Assembly (NCBI RefSeq): GCF_039540375.1
Contig: NZ_BAABEX010000008.1
Coordinates: 62,001 to 126,000 of the forward strand
Direction: 5' to 3'
DNA: 64,000 nucleotides
Origin: Acidovorax_G lacteus
GTDB lineage: Bacteria > Pseudomonadota > Gammaproteobacteria > Burkholderiales > Burkholderiaceae_C
The translations under genes and the position numbers were made by a program. This document shows, piece after piece, positions 8,808-18,609 of this stretch (the stretch's first letter is position 1; every line of letters begins with the position of its first letter). Under the pieces are notes generated by a model that saw nothing but the letters and a program-made list of their open reading frames with translations, did no database searches and was not told the origin of the DNA.

Positions 8808-9249
8808 GCCTGTGCGCGGGCCGCGCCCTGCGCCCCGCACCCTGTGGCCCTGTGGCCCTGGGTCGGTGGGCGCTATGCCCAGGGACCACGGGCCCGCCGC
8901 CGCCGCTCTGGGGCCTGTTGCCAGCCCCATGCCAGCCGCTCTCGGTCGGGTGCGGGTGGCCAATGGGCTCAGGGCTTCCGGGGATGGGGCAGGCCGGTGC
9001 GGCATACCGCGTGGGGCGTGCGGCATGGCGATCCTGGTCCACACCACATGCGAAGGCCGAGGCCACGGCCACCACTGCGGGCGGCCCTGGGGTGGCGGGT
9101 GGGGCGGGCTCCACCCGGTGACCCGGGAGTGGCCAGCGCTGTCCCGAGACGGTTCCTGGCTGTGGGGCCGCGGCGGTAGTCTGTGCGGTCAAGCCTGGTG
9201 CCTTCGGTCCGGCGGCTTCGTGGGCACACCGCCTGCGAGATCGGTCCTC

Positions 9250-9305
9250 AAAAGTGCTGCTCGTGCTTGCAAATCAAGCACGAGCAGCTCCTCAATTGAT
9301 AGCAA
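9250..9305 (+). repeat. Palindromic dispersed repeat, copy B (intergenic)
   Basis: The longest stem of the family: a perfect 14-bp inverted repeat GCTGCTCGTGCTTG (9256-9269) / CAAGCACGAGCAGC (9275-9288) with a 5-nt loop. The shared 23-nt tail follows, ending ATAGCAAAC. It lies in the non-coding space between the convergent TRAP genes. Confidence 0.85.
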
Positions 9306-9793
9306 ACGACGGTGCGCGGGGCTTCGTGCGGCGCGGCAACACGTGCGTGGCGCGTTCGTGCTGTGCACGTGCCCGCAGCGTATCGCCCATGGGGCCTCCG
9401 GTGCCTCGTTGGCCTGCGCGGCGCATGGCGCACGGGCTGGCGCCCCTCTGGGGCCTGTTGCGGCCCTGTAGCCGCCGCTGACCCGGCGGTACGCAGGGCA
9501 CGCGGTGGGTTGGGCCAGGGCTTGTTCAGCCTGTTGGTGCCCGTGCGAAGGCCATGAAAACCGCGCCCACCTGGGCGCATGACGACGCTACGGCCGGTGC
9601 CTTGGCCGTGCCCACCGCAACGGGTGGCGCCGTTTCCAGGGCCTTCCCTTCGGGGTGCAAGCAACCAGCGCCATCCGTGGTGCCATCCGCGGTGCTGCCA
9701 GTCTCGCTGGGGCCGCACAACCGCTTCGTTTGCCGCCGGGCGCCTTGTGATTGCGACGCATCTACCCAAACGGGTGAACAGGCCCTGCGGCAT

Positions 9794-9820
9794 AAAAAAG
9801 CCCCGCACAGGGCGGGGCTT
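9794..9820 (-). terminator. Rho-independent terminator of dctQM
   Basis: On the minus strand, AAGCCCCGC/GCGGGGCTT arms (9812-9820 and 9798-9806) with a 5-nt loop are followed by a run of T (9794-9799). It lies 23 bp beyond the stop of the large permease gene. Confidence 0.9.
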
Positions 9821-9842
9821 GTGGCAGGAAGAACCCGGGTTC

Positions 9843-11636
9843 TCAGTTCTTCTTGTCGTTGGCCATCGACTCTTGCAGGGCCTTGAGCGGATCGTCGGCC
9901 GGTGTGGTGGTGGGCTCGGTGGTCGACTGGGCGCCCTCCAACGCTGCCGCCGGATCGACCGGGTCCAGCGGCGGCGGGGCCAGGTCGCCGCCCATGTTTT
10001 CGAGCTTTTGCATCAGCTCGGTGTCGCTGATGGTTTCGACCTTCTCCAGGTTGTCAATCACCAGACCCGGGAAGGCCATGATCACACCCACCATGCAGAT
10101 CTGAATGATGATGAACGCAATCGAGCCCTTGTAGATCTGCGTGGTCGTCACCGCCGGGATGGTGGCGCCGGTCACGCGGTCCTTGTAGTCCTTGCGCGGT
10201 GCCACGCTGCGCAGGTAGAACAGCGCAAAGCCGAAGGGCGGCGTGAGGAAGGAGGTCTGCAGGTTCATGGCCAGGATCACGCCGAACCACACCAGGTCGA
10301 TGCCCATCTTCTCGGCCACGGGCACCAGCAGCGGCACCACGATGAACGCGATCTCGAAGAAGTCGATGAACATGCCCAGGATGAACACCAGCAGGTTCAC
10401 CACCAGCAGGAAGCCCAGCTGACCCCCCGGGATCTTGTCGAACAGGTGTTCCACCCAGATGTGGCCGTCGGCCGCATTGAAGGTGAAGCTGAACACGGTG
10501 GAGCCGATCAGGATGAACAGCACGAACGCGGCAAGCTTGGCCGTGTTGTCCATGGCTTCCTGCATCAGGCCCCAGCTCAGGCGGCGCTTGATCATGGCCA
10601 GCACCAGGGCGCCCATGGCACCCATGGCACCGCCTTCGGTGGGCGTGGCCACGCCCAGGAAGATCGTGCCCAGCACCAGGAAGATCAGGATCAGCGGCGG
10701 CATGAGCACAAAGGTCACCTGCTCGGCCAGACGCGACAGCAGGCCCATGCGCGTGACGCGGTTGATGATCGACAGCGTCAGCGCGGTCAGCGAGGCAATC
10801 GTCATCGACATGATCACGACTTCGTCGCCCGCAGACGGCAGAGAGCGGTCGAGCCAGCGGGTCATCAGCGGGTCGTGCACACGCGACCACACATAGCCCA
10901 CAGCGGCGCAGAGAGCCACCAGCACCAGCAGCGACTTGTGGCCCGACGCACCGTTGGATTCGCGGTAGATGCGCGCCTCAGGCGGCAGGGCCGGGGCCCA
11001 GTGGGGCAGCACGATGGCGATGATCACCACGAACAGCACATACAGGCCCACGAGCATCAGGCCTGGAACCAGGGCACCGGCGTACAGGTCGCCCACCGAG
11101 CGGCCCAGCTGGTCGGCCAGCACGATCAGCACCAGCGAGGGCGGGATGGCCTGCGCCAGCGTGCCCGACGCGGTGATGGTGCCCGTGGCCAGCACGCGGC
11201 TGTAACCGTAGCGCAGCATGATGGGCAGCGAGATCAGGCCCATGGAGATCACGGCTGCAGCCACCACGCCGGTGGTGGCGGCCAGCAGCGCGCCCACCAG
11301 AATCACGGCGATGGCCACGCCACCGCGCAGGGGGCCGAAGATCTGGCCCACGGTTTCCAGCAGGTCTTCGGCCATGCCGGACTTCTGCAGGATGATCCCC
11401 ATGAAGGTGAAGAACGGAATCGCCAGCAGCGTGTCGTTCTGCATGATCCCGAAGATCCGCAGGGGCAGCGCCTGGAACATCACCGTCGGGAACAGGCCCA
11501 GCTCAATGCCCAGCCAGCCAAAGCCCAGACCGGCGGCGGCCAGCGCAAACGCCACCGGAAAGCCGGTGAGCAGCAGCACCAGAAGGCCGGCAAACAGCAG
11601 CGGCACAAAGTTTTGGGTGAGGAATGTGGTCAGCAT
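9843..11636 (-). CDS. TRAP transporter large permease (DctM type)
   Basis: A 597-residue integral inner-membrane protein with many helices, the sodium-coupled transport subunit of a TRAP system. It is longer than classical DctM (about 430 residues): it has an extra helical insert in the middle and a hydrophilic, Pro/Asp-rich tail of about 60 residues ending in MANDKKN. This long form usually accompanies TakP-type binding proteins, which supports pairing with the two genes at 6371-8733. The ATG at 11636 is 3 bp after the small-subunit stop. A terminator follows. Confidence 0.9.
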   Translation of the reverse strand: MLTTFLTQNFVPLLFAGLLVLLLTGFPVAFALAAAGLGFGWLGIELGLFPTVMFQALPLRIFGIMQNDTLLAIPFFTFMGIILQKSGMAEDLLETVGQIFGPLRGGVAIAVILVGALLAATTGVVAAAVISMGLISLPIMLRYGYSRVLATGTITASGTLAQAIPPSLVLIVLADQLGRSVGDLYAGALVPGLMLVGLYVLFVVIIAIVLPHWAPALPPEARIYRESNGASGHKSLLVLVALCAAVGYVWSRVHDPLMTRWLDRSLPSAGDEVVIMSMTIASLTALTLSIINRVTRMGLLSRLAEQVTFVLMPPLILIFLVLGTIFLGVATPTEGGAMGAMGALVLAMIKRRLSWGLMQEAMDNTAKLAAFVLFILIGSTVFSFTFNAADGHIWVEHLFDKIPGGQLGFLLVVNLLVFILGMFIDFFEIAFIVVPLLVPVAEKMGIDLVWFGVILAMNLQTSFLTPPFGFALFYLRSVAPRKDYKDRVTGATIPAVTTTQIYKGSIAFIIIQICMVGVIMAFPGLVIDNLEKVETISDTELMQKLENMGGDLAPPPLDPVDPAAALEGAQSTTEPTTTPADDPLKALQESMANDKKN

Positions 11637-11639
11637 GGC

Positions 11640-12254
11640 TCAGGCCTTTCCAGGAGTGCCGGGCTGGCGCGACTGGGCTTCCAGTTGCGCGGCCAGTTCT
11701 GCGGCCAGTTTGGCCTCTTCATCGTCGTCACCGTGGGCCAGCGGGTCGGGGCCCTGGCCGGTCAGGAAGGCAATGCGCTTGATCAGCTCGGAAGCGCCCT
11801 GCAGCATCAAAAACGCAAAGCCCACCGGGATCATCAGGTAGGCGGGCCAGCGGACCAGGCCGCCTGCGTTCTGCGACATTTCGCCCGACTCCCAGGCGCG
11901 CATGAACAGCGGCCAGCCCAGGTCCATCACGATCCAGCAGAACGGGAACAGCACCAGCAGAATGCCGAACACATCCACCCAGTTGCGGGCGCGGGCGCTC
12001 AGGCGCGACGCGACGAAGTCGATGCGCACATGGGCGTTTTGCAGCAGGCAGTAGCCCGCACCCAGCAGAAACACGCCTGCAAACAGGTACCACTGGACTT
12101 CCAGCAGCGCGTTGGAACTGATGTCAAACGCTTTGCGCACGATGGCGTTTGCCGCGCTGATGACCGTGGTGATCAGAATCAGCCACATGCTGAGTTTGCC
12201 CAGCCGTATGCTGATCCAATCCACCCCCTGAGAAAACTTCAGTAACGCCTGCAT
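11640..12254 (-). CDS. TRAP transporter small permease (DctQ type)
   Basis: A 204-residue membrane protein with about four helices. An early LSMWLILITTVISAANAIVRK segment and the EVQWYLFAGVFLLGAGY helix with its conserved EvqW motif are typical of DctQ. A charged Asp/Glu tail (HGDDDEEAKL) follows. I place the start at the ATG at 12254 because TTGGAG sits 5 nt before it; an upstream in-frame ATG at 12302 has no ribosome binding site. It is the first gene of a dctQ-dctM operon. Confidence 0.88.
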   Translation of the reverse strand: MQALLKFSQGVDWISIRLGKLSMWLILITTVISAANAIVRKAFDISSNALLEVQWYLFAGVFLLGAGYCLLQNAHVRIDFVASRLSARARNWVDVFGILLVLFPFCWIVMDLGWPLFMRAWESGEMSQNAGGLVRWPAYLMIPVGFAFLMLQGASELIKRIAFLTGQGPDPLAHGDDDEEAKLAAELAAQLEAQSRQPGTPGKA

Positions 12255-12441
12255 GGTGTCTCCAAGTCGTAAGGCTGTGGGGTGCTCCTGTCCTCTGGTC
12301 AAGGATCAGAGAGCGCTTTGGTGGTAAGGAACGCGGCGATTCTACGGAGCCACAGACGCTGTTTCTGACGGTAGCGTGACAAGTGGTTTGTGCTTGTCCA
12401 GTATGAGTTTGTTGCTACCAAAAAAGGAGTAATCAGGGTTA

Positions 12442-13563
12442 CTACTGAGCGGTGGTGGCGCGCTTGGGCCGCCGGAACGTCCACCAGGGCAGCTCGCGGT
12501 GAAGGCTGAGCACTTGCCCGCTGTCCGAGGGGGCGTAACCTTCGAGCTGGCGGCACAGTGCGTGCCATGCGGGCTCGGACATCACCTGCCGCAGCCGCAG
12601 CATGCCGGGGCTGTCGATCTGGCTGCGCAGGCAGACCAGGTAGTAGCGCTCCTGCACGAGCGGTACAAAGCCAAGCCCGCGGCGGTGCGCCGCCGGGGCA
12701 ATGCCCAGGGCCACGTCGGCCTGCGCGCTGGCCACCGCCTGCGCGGCAGCGTCGTGCGAAGGCTCCACCTGGTCGTAGCCCTGCACATGCCGCGGCAGCA
12801 GCGCGGCGGATTGCAGCAGGCTGTCCAGCATGAGGCGGGTGCCGGTGCCCAGGGGCCGGTTGCACAGCGTCGCGCGCTGGCGCACCACATCGTCCAGGCT
12901 GTGCAGCGCCAGGGGGTTGCCCGCGGGCACGATCAGCCCCAGGGCCCGAGTGGTGAAGCCGATCAGCTTGTGCTGGCCCGGCTGCAGCAGCGGTCGGTAC
13001 ACCACCGCGTGCAGCGAGGTGGGCGGCGGTGCCACGGGCAGATGGAAGCCCGCGACCGTGCAGCGCCCTTCGTTCAGTGCCCGGATGGCGTCCACGCTGC
13101 CGGTGAATCGGATGTCCAGGTGCACGGGCGCCGGGCGTTCGGCGTTGGCCGCTACGCTGCGCAGCAGGGGCAGCGCATCGTCGTGGCTGGCGTACAGCGG
13201 CAGCACGTGGGTGTGCGGGTCGAAGGCCAGGGCCAAGGCGCGTTCCAGGTCGGCCTGCAGGGCCGCAATCTGCGGTGCGAGCCGTGCCTGCGCTTGCTGT
13301 TCGGCCCACAGCAGCTTGCGGCCAAAGTCGCTCAGTTGCGCGGCGTGCCCTTTGTCCCAGTGCAGCAGCTCGTTGCCCAGCTCCACTTCCCAGCGTTTGA
13401 GTGCGCCCCACACATGGCGGTACGACAGCCCGAGCGAGCGGGCCGCGCCCGAGATCGAGCCCTGCTGCGCCACGGCCTGCAGCAGCGCGGGCAGCGGGTT
13501 GAGCACGGTGCGGGCGTCGGTGGCTTCGCGGCCAATCGAGTAGTGGAGCTGGACCCTATGCAC
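12442..13563 (-). CDS. ModE-type HTH regulator with periplasmic-binding-like sensor domain (tup regulator)
   Basis: A 373-residue protein. Residues about 20-95 form a LysR/ModE-like winged helix (QQGSISGAARSLGLSYRHVW). The rest resembles a type-2 periplasmic binding domain of the kind that senses molybdate or tungstate (VYRPLLQPGQHKLIGF, GTGTRLMLDSLL). It is divergent from tupB with a gap of only 49 bp, so it most likely controls the tungstate importer. The start is a GTG at 13563 with no strong ribosome binding site, and a short GGCAC-G-GTGCC palindrome lies between the two genes. Confidence 0.82.
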   Translation of the reverse strand: MHRVQLHYSIGREATDARTVLNPLPALLQAVAQQGSISGAARSLGLSYRHVWGALKRWEVELGNELLHWDKGHAAQLSDFGRKLLWAEQQAQARLAPQIAALQADLERALALAFDPHTHVLPLYASHDDALPLLRSVAANAERPAPVHLDIRFTGSVDAIRALNEGRCTVAGFHLPVAPPPTSLHAVVYRPLLQPGQHKLIGFTTRALGLIVPAGNPLALHSLDDVVRQRATLCNRPLGTGTRLMLDSLLQSAALLPRHVQGYDQVEPSHDAAAQAVASAQADVALGIAPAAHRRGLGFVPLVQERYYLVCLRSQIDSPGMLRLRQVMSEPAWHALCRQLEGYAPSDSGQVLSLHRELPWWTFRRPKRATTAQ

Positions 13564-13586
13564 GGATGTTCATATCGCTGGAGATT

Positions 13587-13597
13587 GGCACGGTGCC
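13587..13597. promoter_or_regulatory. Short palindrome in the regulator-tupB gap
   Basis: GGCAC-G-GTGCC, a perfect 5-bp inverted repeat centred 21 bp before the tupB ATG and 29 bp before the regulator start. Its position suits an operator controlling both divergent genes, but it is too short to be convincing alone. Confidence 0.3.
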
Positions 13598-13612
13598 TAC
13601 GATAGCGCACCG

Positions 13613-14340
13613 ATGTCCACCTTCACCGAAAGCGTCCAGACGGCGCTCGCGCTCACCCTCTCTGCCGACCCGGTGCTGCTGTCCATCGTGGGGCGCTCGC
13701 TGGCCGTGAGCGCCACCGCCTGCGCGCTGGCCAGCGGCTTTGGCCTGCTGCTGGGCGCATGGCTGGGGGTTGCCCGCTTTCGGGGGCGGGGCGCGGTGCT
13801 GCTGGTGCTGAACACCGCGCTGGCCGTGCCCTCGGTGGTGGTGGGGCTGGTGGTGTATTTGCTGCTGTCGCGCAGCGGGCCGCTGGGGCACCTGGGCTGG
13901 CTGTTCAGCTTCAAGGCCATGGTGCTGGCGCAGGCGGTGCTCGTGCTGCCGCTGGTCACGGCCCTGACCCGGCAGGTGGTCGAAGCCGCCGAGCGCGACC
14001 ACGGCGAACAATTGCAGTCGCTGGGCGCCGGGGGCCTGCTGCGCAGCCTGCTGCTGGCCTGGGACGAACGCCTGGCCTTGCTCATGGTGCTGGTGACGGC
14101 CTTCGGACGTGCGATTTCGGAGGTGGGTGCGGTGATGATCGTGGGCGGCAACATCGACGGCTTCACGCGCGTGATGACCACGGCGATTGCGCTGGAGACC
14201 AGCAAGGGCGACCTGCCCTTGGCGCTGGCGTTGGGGCTGGTGCTGCTGTCCGTGGTGCTCTTGCTGCATGCGCTGGTGGGCCTGCTGCGGCGATGGGCTG
14301 CCCGGGCGGGCGACCGCGGGCTGGCGCCGGAGGCCCTGGC

Positions 14341-14344
<4 letters not shown>
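13613..14344 (+). CDS. tupB: Tungstate ABC transporter permease
   Basis: A 243-residue inner-membrane permease with about five to six helices and an EAA-type cytoplasmic loop (VEAAERDHGEQLQSLGAGG). It matches the TupB/WtpB-like single-permease family, and the FGRAISEVGAVMIVGGNIDG stretch is characteristic. It starts a tupB-tupC-tupA operon in which every junction is a 4-bp ATGA overlap. The gene order is B-C-A, unlike the textbook A-B-C order. Confidence 0.88.
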
Positions 14345-15071
<727 letters not shown>

Positions 15072-15075
<4 letters not shown>

Positions 15076-15899
15076 CGACTTCCCGCCGTTGGGCGCTGCA
15101 CCGAGTGGCCGTTTGCGCCGTGGCCCTGTCGGGCGCGCTGGCGATGGGCAAGGCCGCTGCGCAGTCCATCACCATGGCCTCGACCACCTCCACCGAGCAG
15201 TCGGGCCTGTTTGCGCACCTGCTGCCCGCGTTCAAGCAGGCATCGGGCCTGGATGTGAAGGTGGTGGCCCTGGGCACCGGGCAGGCGCTTGACATGGCGC
15301 GGCGTGGCGACGCCGACGTGCTGTTTGTGCACGACCAGGCGGCCGAGGAAAAATTTGTGGCCGACGGCTTTGGCGTGCAGCGCTTTGCGGTGATGTACAA
15401 CGACTTCATCCTGATCGGCCCCAAGGCCGACCCCGCAGGCGCGCGCGGCAAAGACATCGTGCAGGCGCTGCAAAAGCTGGCTGCGGGCAATGCCCCGTTC
15501 ATCTCGCGCGGCGACAAGAGCGGCACCCATGCGGCCGAGCTGCGCTACTGGAAGCAGGCCAACCTGGACAACGCCAAAGGCAGCGGCTACCGCGAGTGCG
15601 GTTGCGGCATGGGGCCTGCGCTCAACATTGCGGCCTCCAGCGGTGCCTATGTGCTGGCCGACCGCGGCACCTGGCTCAACTTCAAGAATCGGGCCGATCT
15701 GGCCGTGCTGGTGGAGGGGGACAAGCGCCTGTTCAACCAGTACGGCGTGATGGTGGTGAACCCGGCCAAGCACCCGCATGTCAAGGCGCAGGATGCGCAG
15801 AAGTTTGTGGACTGGGTGGTCTCGCCCGCTGGGCAGAAGGTGATTGCCGACTACAAGATCGGCGGCGAGCAACTGTTCTTCCCCAACGCGCAGCGCTGA
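15072..15899 (+). CDS. tupA: Tungstate-binding periplasmic protein
   Basis: A 275-residue binding protein with a Sec signal peptide ending GKAAAQS and the anion-binding motif STTSTEQSGL right after it, the TTTS-type signature of TupA. Later landmarks are GDADVLFVHD, SRGDKSGTH and YRECGCGMG. It delivers tungstate (and possibly molybdate) to TupBC. A ribosome binding site (AAGGAG) lies inside the end of tupC. The gene ends 24 bp from the convergent modC stop with no clear terminator between them. Confidence 0.9.
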
Positions 15900-15923
15900 A
15901 GCCGGGGGCGGTGCGCCGCGCCC

Positions 15924-17018
15924 TCAGCGGGCGATGGCCACGCCCTTGACCTGCGCAAACACCGCAAGGCCTGGGGCCAGCCCCAGCGCACGGACAGAGC
16001 GCTGCGTGACGCGTGCGAGCAGTCGCACGCCAGAGGCCTCCAGCGCCACGGTGGTCTGCCCCGGGCCTGCGGGCGCCAGGGCCGTGACGGTGACAGGCAC
16101 CACGTTCAGGATGCTGCTGTGGCTGGGCGCCGTGAGCGACAGGCTCACGTCGCGCGCAGGAATGCGCAGCCGCACACGGGTGCCTACCGCCGGGGTGTGG
16201 GCGGGCGTGATCAGCAGCCGCCCTCCGGCAAACGCCACTTCGGTGATACCGTCGTGCGGATCGTGGCCTACCACCGTGCCGTCCACCAAAGCGCCCGCCA
16301 GATCGGCCTCGGCCAGCGGTCCGTCGGTGGCGGCCATCACCTCGGCGGCCGGGCCGCTGGCGCGCACGCGGCCCGCGTCCATCAGCACCAGGTGTTGCGC
16401 AAGCCGGGCCACCTCTTCGATGGAGTGGCTCACGTACACCACTGGCAGGTCGAGGCGCTGCACCAGGCCCTCCAGGTAGGGCAGCAGCTCGGCCTTGCGC
16501 GCCGCGTCCAGCGCGGCCAGGGGTTCGTCCAGCAGCAGCAGGCGGGGCTGCGCGGCCAGGGCGCGCGCGATCGCCACGCGCTGGCGTTCGCCGCCCGACA
16601 AAGTGGCGGGGCGGCGCTCCATCAGGCGTTCGATACCAAGCAGCGCGATGGCGTCGGCCAGCGCCACCTGGGCTGCGCCCGCTGGTGCGCGTTTGCGGGC
16701 GTAGTCCAGATTGCCGGCCACGCTCAGGTGCTCGAACAGACTGGCTTCCTGGAATACGTACCCGACCCGCCGCAGGTGTGGCGGCACCCATGCCCGGGCC
16801 GCGTCGTCCTGCCAGACGTCCGCGCCCAGCGACACGCGGCCGCCCGGCGTACGCAGCAGCCCGGCGATGGCCCGCAGGCAGCTGGTTTTGCCACAACCGG
16901 ATGGCCCGAACAGCACGCTCACGCCGCGCCCGGGCAACTGCAGGTTGACGTCGAGCGCAAACCCATCAGGGCGATTCAGTTGCAGCCGGGCCTGCAGAAG
17001 CTCCGCATGTGCGGTCAT
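15924..17018 (-). CDS. modC: Molybdate ABC transporter ATP-binding protein
   Basis: A 364-residue ATPase with Walker A GPSGCGKTS, signature LSGGERQR, Walker B LLLLDEPLAALD and switch His in YVSHSIEE. A C-terminal TOBE (Mop) domain follows (SSILNVVPVTVTALAP). This size and domain order are those of ModC. It is the last gene of modABC, and its ATG overlaps the modB stop by 4 bp. It converges on tupA. Confidence 0.93.
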   Translation of the reverse strand: MTAHAELLQARLQLNRPDGFALDVNLQLPGRGVSVLFGPSGCGKTSCLRAIAGLLRTPGGRVSLGADVWQDDAARAWVPPHLRRVGYVFQEASLFEHLSVAGNLDYARKRAPAGAAQVALADAIALLGIERLMERRPATLSGGERQRVAIARALAAQPRLLLLDEPLAALDAARKAELLPYLEGLVQRLDLPVVYVSHSIEEVARLAQHLVLMDAGRVRASGPAAEVMAATDGPLAEADLAGALVDGTVVGHDPHDGITEVAFAGGRLLITPAHTPAVGTRVRLRIPARDVSLSLTAPSHSSILNVVPVTVTALAPAGPGQTTVALEASGVRLLARVTQRSVRALGLAPGLAVFAQVKGVAIAR

Positions 17019-17692
17019 GCCAGCGCCCCCCGTCCGCGCCGTGCGCGTTGCAGCAGCAGCAACACCAGGAACGAAAACACCAGCATGCCCGCCGCCAGCA
17101 CATGTGCGCGCTGGTAGTCGAGCGCCTCGACGTGGTCGTAGATCTGCACCGAGATCACGCGCGTGACGCCCGGGATGTTGCCGCCAATCATCAGCACGAC
17201 GCCAAACTCGCCGATGGTGTGCGCAAAGCTTAGGATGCCCGCGGTGACGAATCCAGGCCGCGCCAGCGGCAGCGCCACGGTGAAGAAGCGGTCGAGCGGC
17301 CCGGCTCCGAGCGTGGCCGCGGCTTCGAGCGGGCGCTCGCCGATGGACTCGAATGCGTGCTGCAGCGGCTGTACCGCAAAGGGCAGCGAATACACCAGCG
17401 AGCCCACCACCAGGCCCGCAAAGGTGAAGGGCAGGGCCGGAATGCCCACAAGCCCCAGCAGCGGGCCCAAGGGACCGTTGGGGCCCAGAGCCACGAGCAG
17501 ATAAAAGCCAATCACGGTGGGGGGCAGCACCAGGGGCAGTGCCACCACCGCAGACACCGGCCCGCGCCAGCGAGACCGGGTGCGGGCCAGCCACCAGGCC
17601 AGCGGTGTGCACAGCACCAGCAGCAGCACGGTGGTGACCGTGGCCAGCTGCAGCGTGAGCGTGATCGCCGCCCAGTCGGCCGAGGTCAGCAT
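17015..17692 (-). CDS. modB: Molybdate ABC transporter permease
   Basis: A 225-residue inner-membrane permease with the ModB landmarks LLVLCTPLAWWLA, LPLVLPPTVIGFYLL and the EAA loop LEAAATLGAGPLDRFF. FAHTIGEFGVVLMIGGNIPG follows it. The ATG at 17692 lies 7 bp after the modA stop; a TTG at 17716 would overlap modA and is less likely. Confidence 0.92.
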   Translation of the reverse strand: MLTSADWAAITLTLQLATVTTVLLLVLCTPLAWWLARTRSRWRGPVSAVVALPLVLPPTVIGFYLLVALGPNGPLGPLLGLVGIPALPFTFAGLVVGSLVYSLPFAVQPLQHAFESIGERPLEAAATLGAGPLDRFFTVALPLARPGFVTAGILSFAHTIGEFGVVLMIGGNIPGVTRVISVQIYDHVEALDYQRAHVLAAGMLVFSFLVLLLLQRARRGRGALA

Positions 17693-17699
17693 GGGTGCG

Positions 17700-18527
17700 T
17701 CAGACCCCGTAGCCAAAGGCGCGTATCACCGCCTGGGCCGCGGGCGTGCGCAGGTACTGCAGCAGCGCGCGCGCACCGGCATGGCCTTGCCCGGGCTTGA
17801 GCAGCACGGCCTCCTGGCGCAGTGGGGCGTGCAGCGACTCGGGCACCACCCAGGCCGAGCCGCGGGCGATACGGCCCTGCTGCTGCACCTGCGACAGCGC
17901 CACGAAGCCCAGCGGCGCGTTGCCGGTGGCCACGAACTGGTAGGCCTGGCCGATGCTTTCGCCGGTGACCAGACGCGGCTCCCACCGGGCGCGCACGCCC
18001 AGCGCGTCCAGCACCTGCATCGCGGCTGCGCCGTAGGGGGCCACACGCGGCTGCGCAATCGCCAGGTGGCGCTGCGTCCCGTCGCGCAGCACCTGCCCCT
18101 GGGCGTCCACCACGCCAGGCTCCGGGCTCCACAGCACCAGCCGCCCCACGGCGTACACGAAACGCGAGTCCGCGACCGCCTTGCCTTCTTGCGCGAGGCG
18201 TGCCGGGGTGGTGTCGTCGGCCGACAGCAGCACGTGGAAGGGCGCGCCCTGCGTGATCTGGGCGTAGAACTTGCCGGTGGCGCCGAAGGCCAGCTGCACG
18301 CGGTGGCCGGTCTCGCGCTCGAAGTCCGCGGCCATCTGCTGCATGGGGGCCGTGAAATTGGCCGCCACGGCCACCAGAACGGGCCCGGTGGGTGTTGTTT
18401 GCGCTTGCGCGCTGCCGACCGCCAAGCCTGTGGCCATGGCAAGTGCCAGCCACGCGCGCCGCGAGCCGCCCAGGAGCGCCGAGGTGCGGGGCGGAGCAGA
18501 GGCGATCAGGCGCGGACGCAAGGGCAT
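17700..18527 (-). CDS. modA: Molybdate-binding periplasmic protein
   Basis: A 275-residue protein with a long Arg-containing leader and a Sec signal peptide ending SAQAQ. The molybdate-site region VAVAANFTAPMQQMAADFE follows, with ATGKFYAQITQGAPFHVLLSAD and ATGNAPLGFVALSQV further on. It is the first gene of modABC. A ModE-box-like palindrome lies 26-48 bp upstream of its start, so expression is probably repressed when molybdate is plentiful. Confidence 0.93.
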   Translation of the reverse strand: MPLRPRLIASAPPRTSALLGGSRRAWLALAMATGLAVGSAQAQTTPTGPVLVAVAANFTAPMQQMAADFERETGHRVQLAFGATGKFYAQITQGAPFHVLLSADDTTPARLAQEGKAVADSRFVYAVGRLVLWSPEPGVVDAQGQVLRDGTQRHLAIAQPRVAPYGAAAMQVLDALGVRARWEPRLVTGESIGQAYQFVATGNAPLGFVALSQVQQQGRIARGSAWVVPESLHAPLRQEAVLLKPGQGHAGARALLQYLRTPAAQAVIRAFGYGV

Positions 18528-18552
18528 GGGTGCAAAGCGTGGATCAATGTCC

Positions 18553-18575
18553 CGCTATTCTTGAATGGAATAGCG
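18553..18575. promoter_or_regulatory. Putative ModE operator (modA-modE divergent region)
   Basis: A perfect 8-bp inverted repeat CGCTATTC (18553-18560) / GAATAGCG (18568-18575) with a 7-bp spacer. It lies in the 82-bp gap between divergent modA and modE. The CGxTAT half-site resembles known ModE boxes, and the location lets one site control both directions. Confidence 0.7.
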
Positions 18576-18609
18576 CCAGTATAGCCATGGCCCCGGGCAT
18601 GATGGGGCC

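Larger units (their letters stand above)
8734..9842. other. Long GC-rich intergenic region between convergent TRAP genes
   Basis: About 1.1 kb with no gene I can support. Open frames exist on both strands, but they are low-complexity Arg/Pro/Ala/Gly translations without domains or ribosome binding sites. It holds a terminator at each end (8780-8807 plus, 9794-9820 minus), palindromic repeat copy B (9250-9305), and a 16-bp direct repeat (CTCTGGGGCCTGTTGC at 8906-8921 and 9446-9461). It could be a decayed gene or an RNA-coding spacer; nothing decides this. Confidence 0.6.

Noticed and set aside
8740..9471. A protein-coding gene in the gap between TRAP genes
   Set aside because: The frame is Arg/Gly/Pro-rich, crosses a terminator and repeat copy B, and has no ribosome binding site.
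9579..12245. A long open frame on the plus strand across the dctQM genes
   Set aside because: It is the antisense shadow of GC-rich coding DNA: the translation is His/Gln/Arg-rich, lacks domains and covers two well-supported membrane protein genes.
12420..12445. A terminator after the tup regulator gene
   Set aside because: On the minus strand a T6 run follows an AGTAA/TTACT stem, but the stem has only 5 weak pairs, so I do not claim it.
15900..15923. A terminator between convergent tupA and modC
   Set aside because: The 24-bp gap is GC-rich with small inverted stretches but no T tract on either strand.
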